DNA of 64,000 nucleotides from positions 434,001 to 498,000 of the forward strand of contig NZ_LSBB01000001.1 in the NCBI RefSeq assembly GCF_001584335.1, given 5' to 3'. The stretch's first letter is position 1. Each line of letters starts with the position of its first letter. This DNA comes from Bacillus atrophaeus (GTDB lineage Bacteria; Bacillota; Bacilli; Bacillales; Bacillaceae). The position numbers and the translations under genes were made by a program. Below, in pieces: positions 52,571-61,118 of this stretch. The notes beneath the pieces were generated by a model, which did not search any database, was not told the DNA's origin, and saw only the letters and a program-made list of their open reading frames with translations.

Positions 52571-52769
52571 AAAATCAGCCACCTTATGTGTTAGTATGTG
52601 TTAATTATAACCAAACTCATTTAAGTAAAACAATCGAAGGAGGGTTGCATATTCTGAGTCGTGACATATATCTGATATGGGGGAGAAACAAAACATTCGA
52701 GCCGGAAAATGAAAAATAGGCTTCCGTATGCCGGCAGCCTATTGATAACGTATTCAGTTCATGGTAAAG

Positions 52770-53414
52770 CTATTTGTATTTCTTTTTCACTGTCCAAACA
52801 TTGCCGTCTTTCCAGAATTCTTTTTTGCTGTAGTAATAGTCTTTTTTGTAGCTGCGTGAACGTTTAGAGCAGAAGTGTTTGTGTGAACGATATGATTTCT
52901 TATGGCTGCGAGATTTTTTCTTGTGAGAACAGAATGATTTTTTGTAGCTGCGAGATTTTTTCTTGTGAGAACAGAATGATTTTTTGTAGCTGCGAGATTT
53001 TTTCTTGTGTGAACGGTATGACTTTTTGTAGCTGCGAGATTTTTTCTTGTGTGAACAGAATGATTTTTTGTAGCTGCGTGATTTTTTCTTGTGTGAACAG
53101 AATGATTTTTTATGGCTGCGAGATTTCTTGTGAGAACAGTACGACTTTTTGTGGCTGCGTGATTTCTTGTAAGAACAGAATGACTTTTTGTGGCTGCGTG
53201 ATTTCTTATGAGAACAGAATGACTTTTTGTGGCTGCGTGATTTCTTGTGAGAACAGTACGACTTTTTATGGCTGCGAGATTTCTTGTGAGAACAGTACGA
53301 CTTTTTGTGGCTGCGTTTTTTTCCATGCGGCTCTTGGTATAAATAATCCTTTAAACCTTCTTTTTTTGCAGATTTCACCGCTTTTTTAATATCAGAATGG
53401 GAATAGTGGCCCAT
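52770..53414 (-). CDS. cotG: Spore coat protein CotG
   Basis: A 214-residue, extremely basic coat protein. After a unique N-terminus (MGHYSHSDIKKAVKSAKKEG) comes a tandem series built on SHKKS(Y/F)CSHKKSRSHKKS, and then a unique C-terminal part with a DYYYSKKEFWKDGNVWTVKK end. Ser/Lys/His-rich repeats are the substrate of the CotH kinase, whose gene is divergent and adjacent. The start follows AAAGGAGG. The repeat number and the C-terminal, K-rich versions (SHKKKSRSYKK) show recent expansion. cotB, the usual third gene of the group, is not here. Confidence 0.92.
   Translation of the reverse strand: MGHYSHSDIKKAVKSAKKEGLKDYLYQEPHGKKRSHKKSYCSHKKSRSHKKSYCSHKKSRSHKKSFCSHKKSRSHKKSFCSYKKSRSHKKSYCSHKKSRSHKKSFCSHKKKSRSYKKSFCSHKKKSRSYKKSYRSHKKKSRSYKKSFCSHKKKSRSYKKSFCSHKKKSRSHKKSYRSHKHFCSKRSRSYKKDYYYSKKEFWKDGNVWTVKKKYK
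52885..53330. repeat. cotG: Tandem repeats encoding CotG
   Basis: About a dozen imperfect units of 36-39 bases, with the recurrent minus-strand core coding SHKKSRS(H/Y)KKS. Two sub-types occur: KKS (36 bases) in the N-terminal half and KKKS (39 bases) in the C-terminal half. Because unit length is divisible by three, several other frames also stay open, which creates false long ORFs on both strands. Confidence 0.85.
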
Positions 53415-53554
53415 TTTGAAACCCTCCTTTTTGTCATTTGCTTAAGGATTAATATCCTTACTAATCTCATAGTACGCAGTGATGTAAAAAGTGTATGAGT
53501 GTTCCGCTGAGTTCTGAAAAATAATAGTGCCTAAATATGGAGGGAGGTCTCCGG

Positions 53555-54646
53555 ATGGAAAAACAATCGACTTTACCGCTTTATCAGCTGTTTATTCATC
53601 CTAAAGATTTACGGGAGCTTAAAAAAGATATTTGGGACGATGATCCTGTCCCGGGTGTGATGAAAGTGAATCATAAAAGGCTTGATATTGACATTGCTTA
53701 TCGAGGATCGCATATCAGAGATTTCAAGAAAAAATCGTACCATATCGAGTTTTTTCAGCCTAAAATATTCCGCGGCGCACATGAAATTCACTTGAATGCC
53801 GAGTATAAAGATCCCTCACTTATGAGAAATAAACTGTCCTTGGATTTCTTCTCAGAGCTGGGCACTTTGTCGCCTAAAGCGAATTATGTATATGTGAAAA
53901 TAAATGGGAAAAATGAAGGGATCTATCTTGAGCTTGAGTCAGTGGATGAGCATTTTTTAGCGAAGCGGAAAGAAGCGAAGGGCGCCATTTTTTATGCGGT
54001 TGATGATGACGCTAATTTCTCTTTGATGAGCGATCTGGAAAAAGAAACGAAAACATCTCTTGAACTTGGATATGAAAAGAAGACGGGGACCGAAGAGGAT
54101 GACTTCTATTTGCAGGACATGATTTTTAAGATTAATACAGTTCCTAAAGCCCAATTTAAAGAAGAGATTACAAAGCATATAGATGTGGAAAAGTATTTGC
54201 GCTGGCTTGCAGGCATTGTGTTCACCTCAAATTATGATGGGTTTGTTCATAACTATGCGCTGTACCGGAGCAGTGAAACCGGTCTGTTTGAGGTCATTCC
54301 CTGGGACTATGATGCGACTTGGGGAAGAGATATACACGGGGAGCGGATGGCTGCCGATTATGTAAGGATTCAAGGATTTAATACACTAACAGCCAGAATT
54401 CTCGATGAACCTCATTTCCGCAAGGCATATCAGCAGCTTTTAGAAAAAACGCTTCAAACGCATTTTACAATTGATTATATGAAACCGAAAGTCATGGCGC
54501 TGCATGAAGAAATCAGGCCATTTGTCCTGACGGATCCATACAAAAAGGATGATATCGAGCGTTTTGACCGGGAGCCTGATGTCATTTGCCAGTACATTAA
54601 AGAACGTGCGAAATATATCAAAAGCGAATTATATCGTTTATCATGA
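53555..54646 (+). CDS. cotH: Spore coat kinase CotH
   Basis: A 363-residue atypical protein kinase (CotH family) that phosphorylates CotG and CotB during coat assembly. It starts MEKQSTLPLYQLFIHPKDLR at ATG 53555 behind GGAGGGAGG. YRGSHIRDFKKKSYHIEFF and LNAEYKDPSLMRNKLSLDFF form the N-lobe with the ATP-binding lysine, and FEVIPWDYDATWGRDI carries the metal-binding aspartates (DxD). Divergent from cotG with a 140-base shared upstream region. Confidence 0.93.
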   Translation: MEKQSTLPLYQLFIHPKDLRELKKDIWDDDPVPGVMKVNHKRLDIDIAYRGSHIRDFKKKSYHIEFFQPKIFRGAHEIHLNAEYKDPSLMRNKLSLDFFSELGTLSPKANYVYVKINGKNEGIYLELESVDEHFLAKRKEAKGAIFYAVDDDANFSLMSDLEKETKTSLELGYEKKTGTEEDDFYLQDMIFKINTVPKAQFKEEITKHIDVEKYLRWLAGIVFTSNYDGFVHNYALYRSSETGLFEVIPWDYDATWGRDIHGERMAADYVRIQGFNTLTARILDEPHFRKAYQQLLEKTLQTHFTIDYMKPKVMALHEEIRPFVLTDPYKKDDIERFDREPDVICQYIKERAKYIKSELYRLS

Positions 54647-54656
54647 TGTTGAAAAA

Positions 54657-54694
54657 ACGGGGCGGCTTCCAGAAGACGGAGCGCCTTTTTTCGT
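54657..54694 (+). terminator. Terminator of cotH
   Basis: An imperfect GGCGGCTTCC ... GGAGCGCC stem followed by six T residues. Confidence 0.6.
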
Positions 54695-54715
54695 TTTTCT
54701 GAAGTAACAAGTTGG

Positions 54716-55612
54716 TTACATACTCCCAGAGACTTCTTTGACTGCCTTCGATATATCAACAAATTGTCTCAGCACGGGATTTTGGCTGTCTTTTCTGTAT
54801 GCTATGATCCATTCCGCCTTGAGCTGAAAATCATTAACGCTCCGGTAAGTTACATCGAGATTAAACAGCCTTCTGGCAGAGGAAGGGACAATGGTAATGC
54901 CGATGCCCGCTGTCACAAGTCCGATCACCATCTGGTATTCGGTTGCTTCCTGCACAATGTTCGGAACGAATCCGGCCTCCTCACAAAGCTTTATAAAATC
55001 CGTATACAAAGTGGGCCACGCTTCTTTTGCCAAGGTTATGATAGGCTCATTGGCCAAATCTTTGATGCTGATAGATGTTTTTAAAGCGAGCGGATGCTGT
55101 TTTGGTAAAGCCAATATGCATGGGCTGCTTTTCGTTGTTTCGGTATGTAATTCCGGATGAACCAAGGGCGGGTGAAGAATGCCGATGTCAATATTCCCCT
55201 TTAACAGTTCCTCCTCTTGCCTGTGCGAAGAGATTTCTTGAAGTTCGATTTTGACGGAGGGAAACATTTTCCGATATTCCCGAATGATCGGCGGCAGAAA
55301 TTCATAGGTGGCTGAGCCGACAAATCCGATGACAAGATGCCCGTGTTCTCCCCGCGCGGTTCGCTGCGCCATTTCAATCGCCTGATCAATCTGGTTCAGC
55401 GCCATCCGGCATTGTTTTAAAAAAATTTCGCCGGCTGCTGTCAGCTGTACAATTCTCTTTGTCCGCTTCAGTAACGTCACCCCCAGTTCCTTCTCAAGCT
55501 GTTTGATCTGCTGGCTGAGCGGGGGCTGAGTCATATTCAGGCGCAGGGCCGCTTTGCCGAAATGAAGCTCTTCAGCGACTGCGATAAAGTATTGAAGGTG
55601 GCGAAGCTCCAT
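54716..55612 (-). CDS. alsR: LysR-family activator AlsR
   Basis: A 298-residue LysR regulator. The N-terminal winged HTH is MELRHLQYFIAVAEELHFGKAALRLNMTQPPLSQQIKQLEKELG; the C-terminal effector domain has VIGFVGSATYEFLPPIIREY and LVTAGIGITIVPSSA. It activates the divergent alsSD operon in response to acetate and low pH in stationary phase. The intergenic region (55613-55770) holds the inverted element at 55641-55673. Its converging neighbour is cotH. Confidence 0.95.
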   Translation of the reverse strand: MELRHLQYFIAVAEELHFGKAALRLNMTQPPLSQQIKQLEKELGVTLLKRTKRIVQLTAAGEIFLKQCRMALNQIDQAIEMAQRTARGEHGHLVIGFVGSATYEFLPPIIREYRKMFPSVKIELQEISSHRQEEELLKGNIDIGILHPPLVHPELHTETTKSSPCILALPKQHPLALKTSISIKDLANEPIITLAKEAWPTLYTDFIKLCEEAGFVPNIVQEATEYQMVIGLVTAGIGITIVPSSARRLFNLDVTYRSVNDFQLKAEWIIAYRKDSQNPVLRQFVDISKAVKEVSGSM

Positions 55613-55640
55613 AGATTATGCATTCCTTTCTCTGGTAATT

Positions 55641-55673
55641 AATTCGTAAAACATATTAATCATAAGTCGAATT
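55641..55673. promoter_or_regulatory. AlsR-type inverted repeat between alsR and alsS
   Basis: AATTCG ... CGAATT with a 21-base spacer that also contains AT-rich LysR T-N11-A type matches. Located about 100-130 bases upstream of alsS, the position of an activator site. Confidence 0.5.
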
Positions 55674-55770
55674 GATATTGGAGGTCAATTTCCAAAGGGT
55701 GTATAGTGAATCATATCACAAGATTTATTTAAAATTTTATATTTAATCTGCATAATAAGGAGTGAGGGTG

Positions 55771-57483
55771 TTGACCAAAGCAACAAAAGAACAAAAATCC
55801 CCTATCAAAAATCGGGGGGCGGAGCTTGTTGTTGATTGCTTAGTGGAGCAAGGTGTCACACATGTTTTTGGCATTCCGGGTGCAAAAATTGATGCGGTTT
55901 TTGATGCTTTACAGGATAAAGGGCCAGAGCTGATTGTATGCCGGCATGAGCAAAATGCGGCGTTTATGGCTGCCGCTGTCGGGCGTTTAACCGGAAAACC
56001 GGGCGTCTGCCTTGTCACGTCCGGTCCCGGCGCATCCAATTTAGCGACAGGCCTGTTAACAGCAAATACAGAAGGTGATCCGGTCGTTGCGCTCGCGGGA
56101 AATGTCATACGGGCAGATCGGTTAAAACGGACACATCAATCATTGGATAACGCGGCTTTATTTCAATCCATTACAAAATATAGTGTAGAAGTCCAGGATA
56201 CAGGGAATATACCAGAAGCAGTCACAAATGCGTTCAGGGAAGCATCAGCAGGTCAGGCGGGTGCAGCTTTTGTAAGCTTTCCGCAAGATGTTGTGAATGA
56301 AGTCACAAACATTAAAAACGTTCGCGGGATTCCAACGCCGAAACAAGGGCCGGCACCGGACGAATTGATCAGCGCGGCCATTGCAAAAATCCAGACGGCG
56401 AAACTTCCCGTAATATTGGTAGGAATGAAGGGCGGAAGACCGGAAGCGGTAAAAGCCATCCGCAAACTGCTGAAAAAGGTCAAACTTCCTTTTGTTGAAA
56501 CATACCAAGCGGCGGGTACATTATCCAGAGAGCTTGAAGACCAATATTTCGGCCGTATCGGGCTATTCCGCAATCAGCCGGGCGACCTTTTGCTTGAGCA
56601 GGCGGATGTCGTGCTGACGATCGGTTATGATCCGATTGAGTACGATCCGAAATTCTGGAATGTAAAAGGAGACCGGACGATCATCCATCTTGACGAAATT
56701 CAGGCTGATATTGATCATGCTTACCAGCCGGAGCTTGAATTAATCGGTGATATCGCGACAACTGTTCACCATATTGAACATGATGCCCTGAAGGTTGATA
56801 TAGAGAAACGGGACCAAATGATGCTGAGCGAGTTGAAAGACATGCTGAATGAGAGCGAACAGGCCCCCGCAGAACAGAAGAAGGACCGGGTGCATCCGCT
56901 TCATATCATCAAAGAATTGCGCAGCGCAATAGATGATAACGTGACTGTCACTTGTGACATCGGATCACACGGCATTTGGATGTCCCGGTATTTCCGCGCG
57001 TATGAGCCGCTTAAACTTTTGATCAGCAACGGCATGCAGACGCTTGGCGTCGCGCTTCCGTGGGCGATCGCGGCAGCATTGGTCAATCCGGGAGAAAAAG
57101 TGGTATCTGTCTCAGGTGACGGCGGTTTTCTTTTCTCAGCGATGGAATTAGAAACGGCGGTTCGTCTTAAGACGCCTATCGTTCATCTCGTTTGGAATGA
57201 CAGCACATATGATATGGTGGCATTTCAGCAAATGAAAAAATATAACCGCAAATCAGGCGTCGATTTCGGCAATGTTGATATTGTGAAGTATGCGGAAAGC
57301 TTCGGTGCAACCGGTTTGCGTGTTGAATCTCCGGATCAGCTGTCGGCTGTCCTTCAAAAGGGGTTAAATACAGACGGCCCGGTCATTATCGATATCCCGG
57401 TTGATTACAGCGACAACGTTCATTTAGCGAGCGACATGATTCCGAAGAAATTTGAAGAACATATGAAAACAAAAGCTCTCTAG
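55771..57483 (+). CDS. alsS: Acetolactate synthase AlsS (catabolic)
   Basis: A 570-residue thiamine-diphosphate enzyme that condenses two pyruvates to 2-acetolactate. It starts at TTG 55771 ([10 protein letters not shown]) with AAGGAGTGAGG upstream. Domains: PYR (about 15-180, [16 protein letters not shown], catalytic Glu in [11 protein letters not shown]), a middle domain, and PP (about 385-560, with [20 protein letters not shown] ... NDSTYDM binding TPP-Mg). FAD-linked, feedback-insensitive, anabolic ALS features are absent. Operon with alsD, activated by AlsR. Confidence 0.96.
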   Translation: MTKATKEQKSPIKNRGAELVVDCLVEQGVTHVFGIPGAKIDAVFDALQDKGPELIVCRHEQNAAFMAAAVGRLTGKPGVCLVTSGPGASNLATGLLTANTEGDPVVALAGNVIRADRLKRTHQSLDNAALFQSITKYSVEVQDTGNIPEAVTNAFREASAGQAGAAFVSFPQDVVNEVTNIKNVRGIPTPKQGPAPDELISAAIAKIQTAKLPVILVGMKGGRPEAVKAIRKLLKKVKLPFVETYQAAGTLSRELEDQYFGRIGLFRNQPGDLLLEQADVVLTIGYDPIEYDPKFWNVKGDRTIIHLDEIQADIDHAYQPELELIGDIATTVHHIEHDALKVDIEKRDQMMLSELKDMLNESEQAPAEQKKDRVHPLHIIKELRSAIDDNVTVTCDIGSHGIWMSRYFRAYEPLKLLISNGMQTLGVALPWAIAAALVNPGEKVVSVSGDGGFLFSAMELETAVRLKTPIVHLVWNDSTYDMVAFQQMKKYNRKSGVDFGNVDIVKYAESFGATGLRVESPDQLSAVLQKGLNTDGPVIIDIPVDYSDNVHLASDMIPKKFEEHMKTKAL

Positions 57484-57549
57484 CACTCTGCGCACAACAG
57501 GAACCTGTTTTCTTATGAACAGAACAATAATTAAAGGAGTGAAGGGAAT

Positions 57550-58317
57550 ATGAAAAATGCAAGTGATGTGCAAGTATTAAGCCGCGGCCGGAAAGGCCAG
57601 CCGGCAAGCCAGATATACCAAGTATCAACCATGACATCTTTATTGGATGGAGTATACGACGGCGATTTTGAAATGGCAGATATTCCGAAATACGGTGATT
57701 TCGGAATCGGAACTTTTAATCAGCTTGACGGAGAGCTGATTGGTTTTGACGGAGAGTTTTACCGTCTTCGTTCAGACGGAAAAGCGACGCCTGTCCAAGA
57801 TGGAGACCGTTCTCCGTTTTGTTCATTTACTTTCTTTAAGCCAGACATCACTCATAAGATTGATGCTAAAATGACACGGGAAGAATTTGAAGAAGAAATC
57901 ATCAGTCTTCTGCCAAGCAAAAACTTGTTTTACGCGATCCGTTTAGACGGCGTATTTAAAAAGGTGAAGACAAGAACAGTGGAATTGCAGGAAAAACCAT
58001 ATGTGCCGATGGTTGAAGCGGTGAAAACGCAGCCTGTTTTTAACTTTGATAATATCAGAGGAACAATTGCCGGCTTTTGGACGCCGGGTTATGCAAATGG
58101 AATTGCTGTATCAGGCTACCATCTGCATTTCATAGATGAAGGCCGCAATACAGGCGGTCACGTGTTTGACTATGTCATTGAAGAATGCACAGTCACCATT
58201 TCACAAAAAATGAATATGAATCTGAGACTTCCGAATACATCAGACTTTTTCAATGCAAATTTAGATAACCCTGATTTTGCGAAAGATATTGAAACGACAG
58301 AAGGAAATCCTGAATAA
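57550..58317 (+). CDS. alsD: Acetolactate decarboxylase AlsD
   Basis: A 255-residue zinc enzyme converting 2-acetolactate to acetoin. It shows QIYQVSTMTSLLDGVYDGDF near the start, GDFGIGTFNQLDGEL, FYAIRLDGVFKKVKTRT and SGYHLHFIDEGRNTGGHVFDY, whose histidines bind zinc. It lies 66 bases after alsS with ribosome site AAAGGAGTG. Completes the acetoin branch that removes pyruvate and acid in stationary phase. Confidence 0.96.
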   Translation: MKNASDVQVLSRGRKGQPASQIYQVSTMTSLLDGVYDGDFEMADIPKYGDFGIGTFNQLDGELIGFDGEFYRLRSDGKATPVQDGDRSPFCSFTFFKPDITHKIDAKMTREEFEEEIISLLPSKNLFYAIRLDGVFKKVKTRTVELQEKPYVPMVEAVKTQPVFNFDNIRGTIAGFWTPGYANGIAVSGYHLHFIDEGRNTGGHVFDYVIEECTVTISQKMNMNLRLPNTSDFFNANLDNPDFAKDIETTEGNPE

Positions 58318-58353
58318 AAAAAGAAAGCCCGCAAACGCAGGGCTTTCTTTTTG
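58318..58353 (+). terminator. Terminator of alsSD
   Basis: AAAGAAAGCCC pairs with GGGCTTTCTTT around a nine-base loop, then T-rich. Confidence 0.9.
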
Positions 58354-58412
58354 TTTGGCTATTTAAATGTTTTTAGGTAAAATACAGTCAAAACAGTAAA
58401 GGTGTGGATTCA

Positions 58413-58940
58413 ATGAAAGTATTGGTTTTGGCTGTTCACCCTCATATGGAAACATCTGTCGTCAATAAGGCGTGGGTTGAAGAATTGAAAAAACATGATC
58501 AAATCACTGTTCGAGAACTCTACAAGGAGTACCCGGATGAAGCGATTGACGTAGTGAAAGAGCAGCAGCTGTGCGAGCAATATGACCGGATCGTCTTTCA
58601 ATTCCCGCTATATTGGTATAGCTCTCCGCCCCTTTTGAAAAAATGGCTTGACCTAGTGCTGACATATGGCTGGGCCTATGGTTCTGAAGGAAAAGCTCTG
58701 CACGGCAAGGAGTTGATGCTGGCCGTTTCCACAGGGAGCGAGGCAGAAAAATACCAGGCGGGCGGAAGCAACCATTATTCGTTAAGCGAGCTGCTTAAGC
58801 CGTTTCAAGCGACTAGCAATTTGATCGGCATGACGTACCTGCCGCCGTATGTTTTTTATGGAGTAAAATATGCAAATGCCGATGACATTGCAATCAGCGC
58901 AAAACGATTAACAGATCATATCCTGAATTCATTCTCTTAA
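58413..58940 (+). CDS. ywrO: NAD(P)H oxidoreductase YwrO (flavodoxin-like fold)
   Basis: A 175-residue member of the NQO1/KefF flavodoxin-like family. ATG 58413 (MKVLVLAVHPHMETSVVNK) is preferred because AAAGGTG precedes it. FQFPLYWYSSPPLLKKWLDLVLTYGWAYG is the FMN/quinone-site signature and LAVSTGSEAEKY the following loop. It reduces quinones and nitro compounds with NADPH. Single gene between two terminators. Confidence 0.93.
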   Translation: MKVLVLAVHPHMETSVVNKAWVEELKKHDQITVRELYKEYPDEAIDVVKEQQLCEQYDRIVFQFPLYWYSSPPLLKKWLDLVLTYGWAYGSEGKALHGKELMLAVSTGSEAEKYQAGGSNHYSLSELLKPFQATSNLIGMTYLPPYVFYGVKYANADDIAISAKRLTDHILNSFS

Positions 58941-58941
58941 A

Positions 58942-58978
58942 ACAAAGTCCTGGCACATATGTGCCAAGGGCTTTTTAA
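58942..58978. terminator. Terminator of ywrO, shared with ywsA
   Basis: AAAGTCCTTGGCACA-TA-TGTGCCAAGGGCTTT-type stem (core TGGCACATATGTGCCA is a perfect palindrome). Confidence 0.85.
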
Positions 58979-58979
58979 A

Positions 58980-59276
58980 TTAAAATTCGGGTAATTCTGA
59001 TAGGTTATTTTCTTTTGTGCCGTCCGGTTCACTGCGTAAGATGTCGCGTCCGTATTTATGGAAGACATCCGTGTGAGCCAGATTCCCTGCTTTCGCTTCT
59101 GCCAGGGCGGCGGGGTAATCAAGCTCCCTGCCCGTGTTTGTTTTGACCGCAATAATATTATTCTCGTCATTCCTTCGTACTGCGACAATTTCTTCTTTTC
59201 CCGATGTATCTGCTGTCTGATCATTGTTTGTTTGCCTGGATTTATAATCCTCATACGCAGCTTCAAACTTATCCAT
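58980..59276 (-). CDS. ywsA: DUF3892-type protein YwsA
   Basis: A 98-residue soluble acidic protein starting MDKFEAAYEDYKSRQTNNDQ at ATG 59276 behind GGAGGTG. The C-terminal half (EEIVAVRRNDENNIIAVKTN ... HTDVFHKYGRDILRSEPDG) is the small DUF3892 beta domain. Function unknown. Separate transcription unit from ywsB upstream of it. Confidence 0.85.
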   Translation of the reverse strand: MDKFEAAYEDYKSRQTNNDQTADTSGKEEIVAVRRNDENNIIAVKTNTGRELDYPAALAEAKAGNLAHTDVFHKYGRDILRSEPDGTKENNLSELPEF

Positions 59277-59440
59277 CTTACAACACCTCCATTGTTTAAC
59301 GTAAACAATTCCTCTCCATATCATGTATTTTCTTAAAATTAAATTGACTTAGGTGAAATAAAAAAGCAATCAAAGCGCAAATGATGTACGGTCAAGAAAA
59401 TAATAGCTTGGTCACGACAGCAGAAAAACCGGCATACGAC

Positions 59441-59460
59441 AATATTTCCTGGGAAATATT
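59441..59460. repeat. Perfect 20-base inverted repeat upstream of ywsA
   Basis: AATATTTCC-TG-GGAAATATT, nine perfect pairs and a two-base centre, 165 bases upstream of ywsA and downstream of ywsB. It lacks a T-run, so it looks like an operator rather than a terminator. Confidence 0.45.
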
Positions 59461-59497
59461 TTGGAAATGCGACAATACGATCCATCATTAGAGAAAA

Positions 59498-59535
59498 TAA
59501 AAGGGATTCCGCGTTATTAAACGGAATCCCTTTTC
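59498..59535 (-). terminator. Terminator of ywsB
   Basis: On the minus strand AAAAGGGATTCCG pairs with CGGAATCCCTTTT. Confidence 0.9.
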
Positions 59536-59537
59536 TG

Positions 59538-60074
59538 TTATTTTGACATTTCTAAGTCTTTTGTTTTGATATAACCTGTTTTACCGCCATAATCGACAAA
59601 TACCCAATCATAATCAAATCCGCCATTCTTCGTCTTATTCCAGCCTAAAAAGGAGACACTGGTGTTGGCTGGAAGTGATGCTGTGCTTTTTCCAGCAGCA
59701 GAAGCATAAACATTGGTTTTTGTTGTGGTTTTCACTGTCGTTGCTTCTTTTACAATATAATGAGTAGAGACAAATCCTGTCTTACCGTTTTTATAATGAA
59801 CCTTTGCCCAATCAGCATTTGAAAATGAAATCATTTTTAAGCTGTCGCCCAGATGAAGCGTGTCAGCTTTTGCGCTGGATGCCGAAGCTTTTGTTCTGAC
59901 ATTTAGCGCTTCTGCAGAAACCAAATATGAATCAATAGGGTAGCTGTATAGATCGTCGATGCTCACTGCCTTCATTGGCTGTTTTGCCTGCAAAGGGCTT
60001 GCGCCAAGTGCGGAGGCGGCTGTCACTCCGGCTGCGAGTGTAAATACTGACAATGTTTTTGCCGTTCTCTTCAT
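59538..60074 (-). CDS. ywsB: Secreted SH3b-domain protein YwsB
   Basis: A 178-residue exported protein: signal peptide MKRTAKTLSVFTLAAGVTAA with likely cleavage after SPLQA (about 29), then two bacterial SH3 domains (about 48-108, LNVRTKASASSAKADTLHLGD ... FVSTHYIV, and 112-175, NVYASAAGKSTASLPANTS ... DYGGKTGYIKTKDLEM). SH3b domains bind peptidoglycan, but no catalytic domain is present. Start ATG 60074 follows AAGGAGAGG. Role unknown; probably wall-associated. Confidence 0.9.
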   Translation of the reverse strand: MKRTAKTLSVFTLAAGVTAASALGASPLQAKQPMKAVSIDDLYSYPIDSYLVSAEALNVRTKASASSAKADTLHLGDSLKMISFSNADWAKVHYKNGKTGFVSTHYIVKEATTVKTTTKTNVYASAAGKSTASLPANTSVSFLGWNKTKNGGFDYDWVFVDYGGKTGYIKTKDLEMSK

Positions 60075-60148
60075 CTTGTCCCTCTCCTTTACTAAGAGAA
60101 ATGAAAAAGTTTCTTTTATACCTTTTCACGTTTCTGTGGGCTGCTAAA

Positions 60149-60183
60149 CATAAAAAAGGATCAGATAATCATCTGATCCGTAA
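60149..60183 (-). terminator. Terminator of the rbs operon
   Basis: On the minus strand GGATCAGATG-ATTA-TCTGATCC (eight-pair core) is followed by TTTTTTA, seven bases past the rbsB stop. Confidence 0.9.
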
Positions 60184-60189
60184 ATAGCC

Positions 60190-61107
60190 TTATTTCTGTG
60201 TCTCCAATTTTAATGGTGCGGAAATTGATTTTTTTACTTTTTTCCCATTTAGGATATCGTTCGCTGCTTCTGTTGCCAGCTTTCCGATCAGTTCTGGCTG
60301 CTGGGCGACGGTTGCCGAAAGCTTTCCGGCTTTAATGGAAGAAATCGCATCCGTATTGCCGTCAAAGCCGACGACGAGAATATCTTTTCCAGAGCTGTTG
60401 ATGGCTTCAAGAGCGCCGAGCGCCATTTCATCATTATGGGCGAAAACCGCCTTGATTTCAGGATGTCCTTGCAGAAGGTTTTCCATGACGGTCAGTCCTT
60501 TGGTACGGTCAAAGTCTGCCGATTGCTTTGTCACGACATCCAGTTTTTTGTCCGCTATATTGTGGAAGCCTGAGCCGCGTTCCCTTGTCGCGGAAGCACC
60601 CGGCACGCCTTCGAGCTCAGCAACCTTGGCGTTTTCTCCAAGCTGTTCAGCGATATATTCGGCGGCCATTTCTCCGCCTTTGATGTTATCAGAGGCGACC
60701 AGTGTCTCCACTTTGCCTTTTTCTGCAGAACGGTCAAGCGTCACGACAGGGATTCCAATCGAGTTTGCTGATTCTACGGCTGTTGAAATGGCCGATGAGT
60801 CGGTCGGATTAATTAAGAGAGCGTCTACTCCTTGCTGAATGAGATCTTCCACATCATTTGTCTGTTTGGAAGAGTCATTTTGTGCATCAACGATAATCAC
60901 TTTGATGCCCCGTTTTTTCGCTTCCTTCTCTACTCCTTTTTTTAAAGAAACAAAGAATGGATTATTAAGGGTTGAAACGGATAAACCGATTTTCAATTCC
61001 TTTTTTTTGTCCGAGTTTGAAGGCTTTGCCCATTGGGGAGGCTCAAGCGAACAAGCGGACAGCAAAACCAATGATAATGATACGATGACCAATAACGCCT
61101 TCTTCAT
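60190..61107 (-). CDS. rbsB: Ribose-binding lipoprotein RbsB
   Basis: A 305-residue solute-binding lipoprotein. The signal ends in the lipobox LLSAC (Cys19); then a charged linker and a class I sugar-binding fold (SVSTLNNPFFVSLKKGVEKE, DAQNDSSKQTNDVEDLIQQG, INPTDSSAIS, HNDEMALGALEAI, GFDGNTDAI). It captures ribose and delivers it to RbsC. Last gene of rbsKDACB here. Confidence 0.95.
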   Translation of the reverse strand: MKKALLVIVSLSLVLLSACSLEPPQWAKPSNSDKKKELKIGLSVSTLNNPFFVSLKKGVEKEAKKRGIKVIIVDAQNDSSKQTNDVEDLIQQGVDALLINPTDSSAISTAVESANSIGIPVVTLDRSAEKGKVETLVASDNIKGGEMAAEYIAEQLGENAKVAELEGVPGASATRERGSGFHNIADKKLDVVTKQSADFDRTKGLTVMENLLQGHPEIKAVFAHNDEMALGALEAINSSGKDILVVGFDGNTDAISSIKAGKLSATVAQQPELIGKLATEAANDILNGKKVKKSISAPLKLETQK

Positions 61108-61118
61108 GTGTAACCCTC

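Noticed and set aside
52885..53330. Possible CRISPR array (regular repeats)
   Set aside because: Units are contiguous, have no unique spacers and translate to a coat protein.
52787..53389. Two other long frames across cotG (minus 52787-53326 and plus 52883-53389)
   Set aside because: They exist only because the repeat units of cotG are multiples of three. The frame with a ribosome site and Ser/Lys/His coat-protein composition is cotG.
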